Below are positions 35,515 to 45,774 of a stretch of DNA of 64,000 nucleotides, one piece after another. The position numbers and the translations under genes were made by a program. The notes beneath the pieces were generated by a model. That model had not been told where the DNA came from. It made no database searches and worked only from the letters and a program-made list of their open reading frames with translations. The DNA is from Spartinivicinus poritis (GTDB lineage Bacteria; Pseudomonadota; Gammaproteobacteria; Pseudomonadales; Zooshikellaceae): the NCBI RefSeq assembly GCF_028858535.1, contig NZ_JAPMOU010000003.1, positions 1 to 64,000 of the forward strand. Reading direction: 5' to 3'. Position 1 is the stretch's first letter. Every line of letters starts with the position of its first letter.

Positions 35515-35787
35515 ATGTACAAAACTGTATATACTTTAATAAAAACGATTGCTCCCTTATGCTTACTTATGGCATCACTAGCACAAGCTCATGACTCAGT
35601 TCAAGAGCTAGCCTATTGTGAAGCTGAGCCAGATGGTAGAAGTCCTGATTGTTATAATATTAGTGACAGAAGACGAATTAACAGTAATTTTAGAGACATG
35701 TTAGATGATGGTTGGCAATTAACCAGTGTAGTGGCAAACTCAACCACTGGATTAAATTACTTTTACTTTACCCGATTACGCGATTAA
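35515..35787 (+). CDS. Small secreted protein of unknown function
   Basis: The 90-residue product has a clear signal peptide (IKTIAPLCLLMASLAQA) and a mature part of about 65 residues. Two cysteines (AYCEAEPDGRSPDCYN) could form a disulfide, and the C-terminus is a GWQLTSVVANSTTGLNYFYFTR hairpin-like beta region. No family is recognised. It is followed by a perfect terminator hairpin facing the giant toxin gene. Confidence 0.7.
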   Translation: MYKTVYTLIKTIAPLCLLMASLAQAHDSVQELAYCEAEPDGRSPDCYNISDRRRINSNFRDMLDDGWQLTSVVANSTTGLNYFYFTRLRD

Positions 35788-35821
35788 AGCCCTATATTAC
35801 ATGAGTTGTTTCCTATTTGTA

Positions 35822-35855
35822 AAAGGCTGCTATTTAATAATAAATAGCAGCCTTT
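35822..35855. terminator. Perfect hairpin between convergent genes
   Basis: AAAGGCTGCTATTTA (35822-35836) and TAAATAGCAGCCTTT (35841-35855) form a 15-bp stem with a 4-base loop. It lies between the small secreted protein gene and the giant toxin gene and likely terminates both. Confidence 0.85.
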
Positions 35856-35876
35856 AATTGAAGTAACTCAATTTGT

Positions 35877-38800
35877 TTACTGATGTGTGACTAGGCTTTT
35901 TTCCAAAGTTTGAGGGTTAATGGTAAACAATTTCCCATCAGCCGATTTAAAATGAATATGCCGATGCCAATCATCTTTTCTAAATTGTTGTACCACTAAT
36001 CCAGCTTGATTGTCCGCTGTTCTCAATACAATACTATCATCTAAATGAATAGATGCCTGCCAGTCTGAGTAATCGATAGCATTAACTAAGATATCATCAT
36101 AGTTTGCATTAAATAATGCAGTATCCGTTTGTAAATCTTCTGAGAAGTTGTCAATGACCACTAAGCCATCTCGACCAGGCTGATAAACATACATATCTTT
36201 ACCATCTTCGCCTTTGAGCGTGTCATAGCTGTATAACGACCCGCCATTACCTCCTCCTCGCAGTACATTGTTTTGTTCATTGCCAATGAGTCGATCACCA
36301 AAGGTGCTACCGGTCAATTGCTCCATACCCTCTCTTACCCATTGCTTAGCATCAAAGATAACACTTTCACTAGCAGAAGAGGCATCAACACCTTGCTTTT
36401 TAACAGTCATACGACCATTTTCGTCTTTATCAACAGTAAACTTGATAAAATCTTTGCTGACAAAGGTCATATGTTGATAACTATCACCTAACGTATAATT
36501 TTTTACCGTTAATGATATTCTTCCTGCCTGGGAGTTATGAACCAAAGACTGCATTGCTTGCGTTTGCGTTCGGTAATCCTGGCTGACGGTTTCATATCGA
36601 TTCGCTAAATTTTTTATTGCGTCTGCAAATGTTTGATCAGGATTATGACTGGCGACAAACTCTTGGGTAAATTGTCGTAGTCGACCACCCAGTTCTTTGC
36701 CTAATAATAAGTCAATTGCATTATAGAAATCACTGCGGACTGTTTCACCACTCAACGACGCTGTCTTAGCGGTTAATAAAGTCTTAAACTGGTGTTGAGT
36801 TAAATTTGGGGTGACTTGCAGCTGCTCATTGATGTAGCTTGCAGCATCTCTAAATAGGGTCGCACGTTGTGCCAGTTGATCTGCTTGCTGTTGCGTTTTA
36901 ACTTTATCTGCCTTTGCTTGCATAACGAGATCGTTACCTTTAAATGCCACCACCACATCATCGAACCGCGCATCCAGCATAACCATATCTTGCGCTTTGT
37001 CTTGCGCATAATTATCAATCGCTACATCATTAGTGCGATCATAATAAGATTGCACAATATATAAGTCACTATTTTCACCCCCTTTCAGTTTATCTACACC
37101 CACCTCACTGGTTCCATAGCCATTGATAATATTCGCTTGTGCATTACCCGTTAGTGTATCAAAAGCTTTACCCCCAGTTATTTGTGTGACTTGGGTATAG
37201 GGTTGCTCTCTGCCATCAAAGATATTAACATTCGTTGACGCTGAACCATCATACCCTACTACCGTTAAATGCACTTCGCTATTATCATCCACGGTTTTAA
37301 ATCGATGATTAGTCCCATCATGGTGTTCTGATAATGTTCTGCGACCCTGCGTATGATCTCCCCAGCGATCTTTTACTTTATTATCAATAGATAAAATAAA
37401 ACCATCTTTACTTTTAATTTGTAAGTGTTGATTTGACTCACCTTTAAACCAGTCTGTGACATTGACTTGGCGTTCTTGCCCCTTACCATCGGTATATAAT
37501 ACTAATAAATCATTACTCCAACTTGCAGACTCCCCCTGTAGCGCAATTTTTGTTGCTACTTTCGCTTGTTGTTCAGTTAATGGTTTTTCCCACAGTTGCT
37601 GAGTCAATGCAATTAATTCATTCATTGACTTACCTGCTGCTTTAGCCTCTTGTAAAGGTTTGCTTAGTTTTTGGGTAAATGCAGCACTGAACAGATTGGT
37701 AAACGCATTTTCTACTCGTGTTCTAGGCCGATACGCACGAATATTCATTAAGTTAGCGTTTAGATCCAAGGTATCTATTTCAGCTTTGCCTTGTTGATCA
37801 AGGTTATCTATCGTTAAGACTTTCGCTGCATGTTGTCCACTCACATAAGTATCAGCACCATCACCGCCCTTAACCCGAATTTGCTGAGGCCCTAAATAAA
37901 ATAAATCATCGCCAGCTTCTCCATCAATACTGTACTGATAACGACTAATATCAGGCCCCACCGGCTTTCCCTGTTCATCTTTTGGTTGTTCTTGAACCGT
38001 ATAAAAAACATTATTTAACTTATTACCTTTATACTCACCCTGTAGTGAGTTAGGGTCAGTCGGTATGCTGCCGTCTTCATTTCGTTTAATCACATGTTTG
38101 CTATTTATAGGAATAACCCACAGCATTTTAACCGTACGTTCTTCCATTTCTGTCTTAAGTGACTGTCCTATCCCCAACACCATATTCTGTACATCATCAG
38201 TGCTGGGTGTATAAGTTCTGGTTTGCTGCTGGCCAGTCACATCCGGTACATTATCAATACTTAATGTTGACGCTTCACCAGGATTAGCTAAATCAAATTT
38301 AATTCCCCCTCCATAGGGTGCCGCAGGCCCACTTGAAAAATCAATTGTGGCAGCCCCACCTGTTTCAGGTCGATGAATACTGTAATAATTTCGATAGTTA
38401 CTCAACATATTGAGTAATTGCGCATCCTCTCGAGACTGTTTTTCAAGTGCTTCACTTTGCCTAATAGCATTAATAATATTGCCAATGGGGTGAAATTGAT
38501 AAAATAACTGTTCAATCCCATCAGCCAAACCGGCGAAAAAGGCTTCTGCTTTTTTAGTCCACGGCGCATCATCGGCAACCGCATCCATTTTAGCTTTAAT
38601 ACTGTCGTATAAGGTACCAAAGCCAAGCCTTGCAATACTAAATACTATCGACAGCGCTTCAAATACGGGGGATAATGGTGAAGGAATAGAAGCCAATACA
38701 CCGGTGACCGTTGCTAATAAATCCAAGGTAAAATTAACCGCACCCCGTACTTTATCAGGATCCTTTAGGTCTTCAACCATCCCATGAACACCCAGGCCTA

Positions 38801-41800
38801 TACCGATTAAAGGTGTGGCTTTACCCAAAATTTTACCCAGCATTTTTATACCAGCAGCACCGGTTAAACCACTTTTTAAAATTTTGGCCGAAAAATCAGC
38901 ACTGACACGTCGGGCTGCTATTTCCGAAAGCTCTTCAGCGAGCTTAGAGGCCCCTTTGGATAGATATTTACCGGTACCTGAGACGAGTTTTCTTGGTAAA
39001 TTACGCCCAGCACTGTCAGTGGTTAAATCAGCAACCCCATAGGCAGTCAGTGCTGAATTTTTTATCACCCCTCCCACATCACCTTGCTCGGCCGCACGCG
39101 CAATCCCTTCAATACCCATCAGGGTCATATAGATACCAAAAGCACGTGATGTTTGATTCACCCCTTTTGAGAATTTACTGCCACTGGTTTGAAGTTCTTG
39201 TTTAAATCCTGCAAGCACCTTGGCTTCTTGTAGCCGATTAGGGTCTATTTGGGCTTGATAACTTGTTAATTGATCCCCTTCCGTTACAACTCTAAATGTA
39301 ATTTTTCCATTATCATCCACTTGCCATGAAGCCAATTGGCCTTCAATGCCATCTTGGTTTATTTTTGCCAAAGCAACATCACGAATTAATTGATTATCAT
39401 GATGTTGTGCTGCACGTAACTCTTGAGCGGGTTTAACCAATTCAGACAGTTCATAGCCTTCAACTTCATCAGTTAAACCACTCAAAGATACACTTGGACT
39501 CGAGTTTGTGATAAAAGGCTCATTAAGTCGAACAACCTGATTTTGAAGTTGCCCATCAGCCATAAAGTATACAACTTTTGTTCTATAACGAGGTACACTA
39601 TTACCACTTATAGAACTCCCTTGTGAATCTTTCGAATTATCGTGAGGTTGAATATACTTCCGACCAGCGCTGTCGACATAAGTATACCCAGGCCTTGCAC
39701 TGACACTGGTTTTAACGCCTTCAACATGAAGTGCTTGCATCAGTGATGCACCAAATCCATTAATATCAGTAGGGTCTTTACTTGCTGAGTGACATGACAC
39801 CAAACTAATGCGACCAATATCCCCACCTTGATATTTGCTACCAAAAGTACTTTTGAATACACCATTTTCACCAACCAATGCTGTTGATAAGGCTTGAGGG
39901 GAAACTGCAAACTGCGCACTATCGCCAATACCATTTACTTGTCCATGCCCAACAACAAAAATGCGCGTTTTTCCATTAATCGCTGGCAAGTCTTTAATTC
40001 GGTTACCATTTGCACTAGTCATGGTATCAGTAGCTGGGTCCCATTTAAGTCGGGTCGTTCCTTTATACTTGCCTGCTAATCGTTCTGCACTTTGAGAGAC
40101 AGCCTGGTCATTGCCAATTTCAAGAATAATATTATTGTTGTATTTTATCTTTTCTGGTGGAAGGGCATGGTTTTTCGTTGCTGGTTTATCCTTATCTATT
40201 ACATTAGAAGTTTGACTAGTAGACTGTTCTGTTTCTATAGTAAGCGCTGGATTAGTAGCTTCTGAGTTGGTAAACCTGGTCCTATTTTCAGTAATCCACT
40301 GTTTTGCATTATTTTCATTTAAAGTCCAACCGCTTTTCATTTCCTCTTCTGTGAATTGGTTTACTTTTTCAGGATCAAAGACAAATAGCCTATCATTATA
40401 GCTACGGTTCAACACATCTTGTTGGGACGAATATAAGCTATTGACTATTTTATTTGCTTCAAAATTATATATACCAGGCCCTGTTAATGTTATGGTTGCA
40501 CGAGCACCAGGCTTCAAACCATCATTGCGATATGACAATACTGCATCTATTAGCTTTAAAGCATTTTGATCATCTAGTCCTGGCATCTTTGTTTTAACCG
40601 TATTAAGAATAACATCCATATTCTCGTTGACCACTGTAGGATCAACATCATTTATGATAAAGTCATAATTTATGTCTTTTAATGATCCAAATATACTGTA
40701 ATTTTTCTTAATCGTGCCAAGCATATTATCGAAGGCCTGACTATTACTATGTCCAGCTACCAGCTGATTAATATAGCTAACAGTACCATTTTTTGGCAAA
40801 TTACCACTACCAGCTCCTACTAAAAACCCAGTCTCATTGACATGTAACTGACCTAGTGATACAAAAATATCAGATAATTGGCTAAACCGAGTATCACTGT
40901 TAATAACAGCTTTTTTTAGCTCATTTTTTATATCTTGAGGGAGCTGACCATATTGACGACTCACTTTAGGCTTACTCGTTAGCTCACTGCACTGATCGAT
41001 CAACGCTTGGGTTTTTATCGCATCCCATTCAAAGTCTGATAAATTATTAGGCTTTTCGATATGATCAAAAATAGTACTAATATTTTTCTTGTTATTACCA
41101 GGTAACATATCAACATCTGTATACACTCCCCCCATTTCTTTGAGTGCAACAAGCCTTATAATATCTGAAGACGCTGCTAAGTTATGGCGAAGTCCCATTT
41201 CTTGCTGATATATTTTTTGTAAGTCTACGTCTACAAAATATTGAGAAGCATCTTTTAGGTGAAACCCCTGATTTTTTAAATTTTTCATTTCACTATAATT
41301 AGCTTCTCTCTTTGCTTCTACTGTTTTTCTATCTAAACCTAGTCGATCAACCAAAAAATCTATTCTATGTTGATCCGTTAATAATCCACCATCTGCTTTT
41401 TTATATAAATAATTTTGAAGCGTTACGACTCGCCTTGCATACTCCTTAAAAAATTCTTTCCTCAACGTTATATCACTTCCATCAATATTTTTATACTTTT
41501 CACTTTTAAACAAATCCTGCTTAACATGATCTTCAATTCTTTTTTTAGTTTCATGAGCTAATAGTGCATTTGAATCATACCAAACAACGGCTTGATAATG
41601 AGGGTTTACCTGTTGCCAAAGTGACATATAGTTTTTCTGGACATCACCAAGTGCTCCGCCAACCCATACAAAGTGAAGGTTTTTATTAACTGGCTTCGCT
41701 TGGTGTAAGTAGTCAAATACATTTTTTGCATCTGAAACTTGATTAAGTAACTGCCCCATTAACTGATTTCTTTTAGAACTTGGATGATAACTTATATAAG

Positions 41801-43328
41801 CCTTAGCAGCTGACTCTAAGTTACTTAATGCTTGCAATCTTTGGCTGATATCTTGAGAAACGGTCGCTTCATAGTTTTGATAAGCATCCAATACACGTTG
41901 ATATTTTTCTCCCTTTGTTTTAGGGCGACCTAAGCTATTTGTGAGTTCACTGTTTTTCTTCTCGAAGACATCTAATGGCACTACTGGATTAGGTAATTGC
42001 GCTTGAAGTTCACCAAGAGAACTACTGCCAGCAAGCGATAAATCACCTCTGGATTGTAAGCTTTTAGTTAAGCCTGGCTTAGTCGTGTTTGGAAATGAAA
42101 ACGCAGGATTTTTCTCGACAGAATAACCCTTGTTTTCTAAAAATTGATAAGTTTTCTGAAGTTGACTATCATCATGAATGATATAGGGCTTTTGTTCACC
42201 AGGCACAAATAAAATTAATGGAAAATCCTGACCTGGGCTAAATGGATTACCGGATTCATCATTATGATGGATTAATCGTCCACCTTGGTATCCAGCCGCA
42301 TTAATTTTGCTATTCAGTTCAGTCATTAACTGTTGTCCATAGGGATGAAGATTACCAATATTAGGATCTTCATTGCCACCAGCCCCCTGGTTTCTTACAT
42401 GGTTAATGTATGGTTTAGCCACCTCACCATGTATCGCCCTAGGTGCAGGATTTAATGGTCGCGGGTTAGCATTTCTATTTTTTGTTGGCCAAATACCAAA
42501 TAAATCATAATCTGCTGTTACTACGGATTTTGCACCACTCGGATTCACTGCATCTGGAACAGGTGGGTTAGTTAACCCCATCACTGGCCTAGGGTTACCA
42601 TGATGAGTAAGTGATTGATAGTCTGGTAAATGCTCTAATTGCCAAGATCCACTAGCCGTTTGGGTTAGCCTAAAATAGGTTTGACTACCATCTCCATAGT
42701 GACCTTTAATGATTTTAGTCGTCGCTGTAGATGACACCGTTTCTATTAGTTTTTTAGCAATTAGATACGCAATTCGATGATCGGATAGCTCAATTTGTAC
42801 TGCTTTTGCGCCTTTTTGCATTGCCTCATCAATCGTTTTTTGTTGCTTTGTTACTGCAGCTACACCCTGCCCTCTCACTTTACTGAGCATTGGATCTGTG
42901 ACAACAAAACCCGCTGTAGGCCCTCCAGTACTGGATTTAGCTTTAATATGAAAATTTTTAGAGGCGTAACCTTCTTGTAACAAGCCTATAGAATGTTGAT
43001 TAGGTGCTCTTACTACCAACACCGTTTTATGTCGATTCGCAACGGTTTGAATTTCATCTCCATAGAGAAAATTATCTACTGATGATAAATTGAGTTTGCC
43101 ATCCTGTTGTTGGCCTTGATTCCCTTGCCCATCTTGTTTACCACTTAATGACTGAATTGCTCCTGGTACAACTACTTGCGCTAATACTGAAGGGAGACCA
43201 GTTTGAGGCTTGTTTTTTAGTACCTTTCCTTTTTTCTTAGGTTGACGAGTTTTGGTAATTGGCTGAATATCATCTGTTAGATCAGATGGACTAGTTGAAC
43301 TTGGCTGATTAACTGATGGAATATCCAT
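35877..43328 (-). CDS. Multidomain toxin: ExoY-type nucleotidyl cyclase + TcdA/B-type glycosyltransferase + C80 protease + translocation region + RTX-like repeats
   Basis: The 2483-residue protein has no Sec signal; 1-85 is disordered. About 90-410 is an ExoY/edema-factor cyclase: SKNFHIKAKSS with K124 and K131, the metal pair D273/D275 in TADYDLF, and H355, E358 and N361 in LIHHNDESGNP. About 545-1050 is a large-clostridial-toxin glycosyltransferase: LHFVWVGG with W555, NLAASSDIIRLVALKEMGG, then YTDVDMLPG with D738/D740. About 1055-1235 is a C80 autoprocessing protease (His near 1127 in VVGHGQ, Cys near 1179 in VSCHSA). About 1390-1585 is hydrophobic, as in the pore-forming/translocation domain. 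Near 1804-1831, 2054-2106 and 2336-2393 lie RTX-like GxDxL/GGxG repeats in place of clostridial CROPs. Known parallels modify host GTPases and raise cyclic nucleotides; combining both here is inference. No holin, T1SS or chaperone is adjacent. Confidence 0.93.
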   Translation of the reverse strand: MDIPSVNQPSSTSPSDLTDDIQPITKTRQPKKKGKVLKNKPQTGLPSVLAQVVVPGAIQSLSGKQDGQGNQGQQQDGKLNLSSVDNFLYGDEIQTVANRHKTVLVVRAPNQHSIGLLQEGYASKNFHIKAKSSTGGPTAGFVVTDPMLSKVRGQGVAAVTKQQKTIDEAMQKGAKAVQIELSDHRIAYLIAKKLIETVSSTATTKIIKGHYGDGSQTYFRLTQTASGSWQLEHLPDYQSLTHHGNPRPVMGLTNPPVPDAVNPSGAKSVVTADYDLFGIWPTKNRNANPRPLNPAPRAIHGEVAKPYINHVRNQGAGGNEDPNIGNLHPYGQQLMTELNSKINAAGYQGGRLIHHNDESGNPFSPGQDFPLILFVPGEQKPYIIHDDSQLQKTYQFLENKGYSVEKNPAFSFPNTTKPGLTKSLQSRGDLSLAGSSSLGELQAQLPNPVVPLDVFEKKNSELTNSLGRPKTKGEKYQRVLDAYQNYEATVSQDISQRLQALSNLESAAKAYISYHPSSKRNQLMGQLLNQVSDAKNVFDYLHQAKPVNKNLHFVWVGGALGDVQKNYMSLWQQVNPHYQAVVWYDSNALLAHETKKRIEDHVKQDLFKSEKYKNIDGSDITLRKEFFKEYARRVVTLQNYLYKKADGGLLTDQHRIDFLVDRLGLDRKTVEAKREANYSEMKNLKNQGFHLKDASQYFVDVDLQKIYQQEMGLRHNLAASSDIIRLVALKEMGGVYTDVDMLPGNNKKNISTIFDHIEKPNNLSDFEWDAIKTQALIDQCSELTSKPKVSRQYGQLPQDIKNELKKAVINSDTRFSQLSDIFVSLGQLHVNETGFLVGAGSGNLPKNGTVSYINQLVAGHSNSQAFDNMLGTIKKNYSIFGSLKDINYDFIINDVDPTVVNENMDVILNTVKTKMPGLDDQNALKLIDAVLSYRNDGLKPGARATITLTGPGIYNFEANKIVNSLYSSQQDVLNRSYNDRLFVFDPEKVNQFTEEEMKSGWTLNENNAKQWITENRTRFTNSEATNPALTIETEQSTSQTSNVIDKDKPATKNHALPPEKIKYNNNIILEIGNDQAVSQSAERLAGKYKGTTRLKWDPATDTMTSANGNRIKDLPAINGKTRIFVVGHGQVNGIGDSAQFAVSPQALSTALVGENGVFKSTFGSKYQGGDIGRISLVSCHSASKDPTDINGFGASLMQALHVEGVKTSVSARPGYTYVDSAGRKYIQPHDNSKDSQGSSISGNSVPRYRTKVVYFMADGQLQNQVVRLNEPFITNSSPSVSLSGLTDEVEGYELSELVKPAQELRAAQHHDNQLIRDVALAKINQDGIEGQLASWQVDDNGKITFRVVTEGDQLTSYQAQIDPNRLQEAKVLAGFKQELQTSGSKFSKGVNQTSRAFGIYMTLMGIEGIARAAEQGDVGGVIKNSALTAYGVADLTTDSAGRNLPRKLVSGTGKYLSKGASKLAEELSEIAARRVSADFSAKILKSGLTGAAGIKMLGKILGKATPLIGIGLGVHGMVEDLKDPDKVRGAVNFTLDLLATVTGVLASIPSPLSPVFEALSIVFSIARLGFGTLYDSIKAKMDAVADDAPWTKKAEAFFAGLADGIEQLFYQFHPIGNIINAIRQSEALEKQSREDAQLLNMLSNYRNYYSIHRPETGGAATIDFSSGPAAPYGGGIKFDLANPGEASTLSIDNVPDVTGQQQTRTYTPSTDDVQNMVLGIGQSLKTEMEERTVKMLWVIPINSKHVIKRNEDGSIPTDPNSLQGEYKGNKLNNVFYTVQEQPKDEQGKPVGPDISRYQYSIDGEAGDDLFYLGPQQIRVKGGDGADTYVSGQHAAKVLTIDNLDQQGKAEIDTLDLNANLMNIRAYRPRTRVENAFTNLFSAAFTQKLSKPLQEAKAAGKSMNELIALTQQLWEKPLTEQQAKVATKIALQGESASWSNDLLVLYTDGKGQERQVNVTDWFKGESNQHLQIKSKDGFILSIDNKVKDRWGDHTQGRRTLSEHHDGTNHRFKTVDDNSEVHLTVVGYDGSASTNVNIFDGREQPYTQVTQITGGKAFDTLTGNAQANIINGYGTSEVGVDKLKGGENSDLYIVQSYYDRTNDVAIDNYAQDKAQDMVMLDARFDDVVVAFKGNDLVMQAKADKVKTQQQADQLAQRATLFRDAASYINEQLQVTPNLTQHQFKTLLTAKTASLSGETVRSDFYNAIDLLLGKELGGRLRQFTQEFVASHNPDQTFADAIKNLANRYETVSQDYRTQTQAMQSLVHNSQAGRISLTVKNYTLGDSYQHMTFVSKDFIKFTVDKDENGRMTVKKQGVDASSASESVIFDAKQWVREGMEQLTGSTFGDRLIGNEQNNVLRGGGNGGSLYSYDTLKGEDGKDMYVYQPGRDGLVVIDNFSEDLQTDTALFNANYDDILVNAIDYSDWQASIHLDDSIVLRTADNQAGLVVQQFRKDDWHRHIHFKSADGKLFTINPQTLEKSLVTHQ

Positions 43329-43556
43329 TTACCTGGCCTCTAAGACAATTGAATAATGAAAGGGAATATTTAATTTCCAGGCAATTATTCAATAATGCAT
43401 TAGTAGGCGACAACAAAGAAATTCAAGCCCCATCACATAATGTCATACAAAATTTTTTTTTGTGTGGGTGATGAGAAGGCAGCCAACCCATCTGTTTGAA
43501 ATGAAACAGAGTGATCTATACAAACCCACTAATTGATAGTCTTAAAGGATAATACG

Positions 43557-44318
43557 TTATTTTATTTCAACTTTATATTTAGTAAAGTAGTCTCTTACTT
43601 TCCCCGATTCAACCAACTCTTGTATTACTTTATTAAATTTATCCTTTAATACTGCATGAGGAGACCCTTTGGCAACAGCATAGTTATGCAAAATTATGCC
43701 TTTTGGCCGATAGTTTAAATATCTAAAACTTATATTTTTATCGTTTAATAGCTTTTCAACGTCTACAATTTCTGTTTCAGATGCCGTTAAAATATGAATT
43801 TTTCTTTCATCAAATGCTTTAATTAAAGCAGGTAAAGACCGATAATAAATTTTTCTTAGCGTCTCCGCTTGGTCAAGTGCTTTAAAATAGGAGTTACCTT
43901 GAATTAATCCGAGCCTGAATTTAAACTTCTCCAGAGTAACAAAGCGCCCTACCTCTATTTGACTAGCCTCTTTAACTAAAAAGTAGGTTTTATGCTGCTG
44001 TTCGCCAATCGGTTTAACAAACTCGACAACCTCATCTGTTTGCAGCTTATCAGGTACATTCGGTATGATATCTACCAATCCTGTTTTTACATCTCGTAAA
44101 GTCCTGTCCATAGAAGACTTTCGCCAGATCACTTGGTAACCAAGCTCTTCCGCTGCCGCATTTAAAATATCCACTAATGCACCAGTTGGTTCTCCATCTT
44201 GCTCATACATTAATGGTGGTATATCTCTGAAATCACTTCGCAATATTTTCAAGTTAGCAAATGCAATCTGTGGTAAACAGTAAGCAACCATTAATAGTGT
44301 AAAAAACAATCTCTTCAT
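43557..44318 (-). CDS. Orphan periplasmic substrate-binding protein, family 3
   Basis: The 253-residue protein has a signal peptide (FFTLLMVAYCLPQIAFA) and the amino-acid-binding SBP_bac_3 fold: DIPPLMYEQDGEPTGALVDILNAAAEELGYQVIWRKSSMDRTLRDVKTGLVDIIP. A two-lobe C-terminus ends in LVESGKVRDYFTKYK. No permease or ATPase gene is near, so transport cannot be assumed; a sensory or scavenging role is possible. Its start is about 230 bases from the toxin start in the same direction. Confidence 0.85.
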   Translation of the reverse strand: MKRLFFTLLMVAYCLPQIAFANLKILRSDFRDIPPLMYEQDGEPTGALVDILNAAAEELGYQVIWRKSSMDRTLRDVKTGLVDIIPNVPDKLQTDEVVEFVKPIGEQQHKTYFLVKEASQIEVGRFVTLEKFKFRLGLIQGNSYFKALDQAETLRKIYYRSLPALIKAFDERKIHILTASETEIVDVEKLLNDKNISFRYLNYRPKGIILHNYAVAKGSPHAVLKDKFNKVIQELVESGKVRDYFTKYKVEIK

Positions 44319-44940
44319 ACTAGCCTCATTAAGCTTAGTATTAATTGTAACATGTTTCGAATGTATACGAAAAACAGTCTGACCTGGTTTATTCAGACCA
44401 ACAGATAGCTCATTCGTTATGTAAAATTAGTTGAATCAGTTGGTATATTGAAAATGTCTTAATTATTTTGTTAAAAAGTAAACAGCTTCATTATTTGAAA
44501 TACATCACATAATAGCTACATCGTATGTTTTTCAGTCTAGCCAACCCCCACCATTCACTGTATATAAAACAACCATATTAGCTTCTCACAACAAGCCATG
44601 TAGCCATTAATCGTTCATATCAACTGGTACTGAATGAAGCCGGATAAAGTACCCTCTAATCATTTAAACAATCATTGGAGGTTTCCTAAAGTCCAACATA
44701 GACTTTCAAGTCAAACCACAAGAACTTTAATTTGAAGAGCAAATACAAGCTGCTACTCTAAATCAGCGCAATATCATCTAAAAAGATGTCAATTGTTGTA
44801 TTTCTATCTTAATCAGATGGAAAAATTGTATATATGAAACTTTATGACTACACAACTTGAAATACAGGTTATCAACCGTTGACTCTTTTTCTTATAAGTT
44901 ATTTATAATTTTAAAATGAAAATTCAATAGTGATTTTATT
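44319..44940. other. Intergenic, no gene seen
   Basis: About 620 AT-rich bases between divergent genes, holding two promoters by position. A short frame (RNIIEVS-like remnants) was inspected but has several stops. Nothing can be named. Confidence 0.35.
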
Positions 44941-45708
44941 GTGATCATTTTTACCATCATCATCCTCGGGCTTGGGCTCACCACAGGCTTTATTGCTGGA
45001 TTTTTGGGTTTCGGCGGGGGCGTATTTCTTGCTCCTGCGCTAATCCTATTAGCACCTATAATGACTGGCAATGTACTGAGTTTAGAGCAGATAACAGGCA
45101 TTACTGCAGCACAAGGGCTGATCGGCTCGATCAGCAGCTGGTATTTTCATCGCCAGCATACTCAAAGTGTAAAGTTTGGCTGTACTATTGGCGTCCCTAT
45201 GGGGCTAGGAGCAATGACGTCTAGTTGCTTTATATTACAGCTTGGTGAGTTATGGATTTTAACAACATTTACATTAATGCTGTCTTTTGCTTTGATTATT
45301 AGTATTACTGTACCTAATTTTGTTGCATATAACGGGTCAAATCATTCACTATTATTTTCTACCTCATTAGGTATCGGATTATTAAATGGTGTCATTGGCC
45401 AAGGTGGTGCTTTCTTTTTTATTCCTTTTTTCGCTTATATTATAGGCCTACCCATACGCCAAGTGGTCAGCTCAGCTGGCATTATTGGGGCATTCTCAGT
45501 CAGTAGCAGTTTGATGCCCCGATTATTTTGCGACTTAATACCCTGGCTATGGGTTATTATCATCACGCCAGCCGTCATCATAGGCAGTTATATCGGTACT
45601 CACCTGCATCACCAAGTAAGTGATCGAAAACTTCGATGGTCTATCACATTCTTTTTAGGACTGTCACTCGTTCAACTTATTAACAAGATGAAAGGGCTTT
45701 TGTTTTAG
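44941..45708 (+). CDS. TauE/SafE family anion exporter
   Basis: The 255-residue membrane protein has about eight helices with the two TauE/SafE repeats: GLTTGFIAGFLGFGGGVFLAPAL at the start and GLLNGVIGQGGAFFFIPFF in the second half. It starts at GTG 44941, with a weak ribosome site. Members export sulfite or organosulfonates; the substrate here is unknown. Monocistronic. Confidence 0.88.
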   Translation: MIIFTIIILGLGLTTGFIAGFLGFGGGVFLAPALILLAPIMTGNVLSLEQITGITAAQGLIGSISSWYFHRQHTQSVKFGCTIGVPMGLGAMTSSCFILQLGELWILTTFTLMLSFALIISITVPNFVAYNGSNHSLLFSTSLGIGLLNGVIGQGGAFFFIPFFAYIIGLPIRQVVSSAGIIGAFSVSSSLMPRLFCDLIPWLWVIIITPAVIIGSYIGTHLHHQVSDRKLRWSITFFLGLSLVQLINKMKGLLF

Positions 45709-45774
45709 TCGCTTATAATGATGTTTTTCGTCATTCATTACTGTAAACACAAGTGTAGTGTTCTACTTCTAGTA

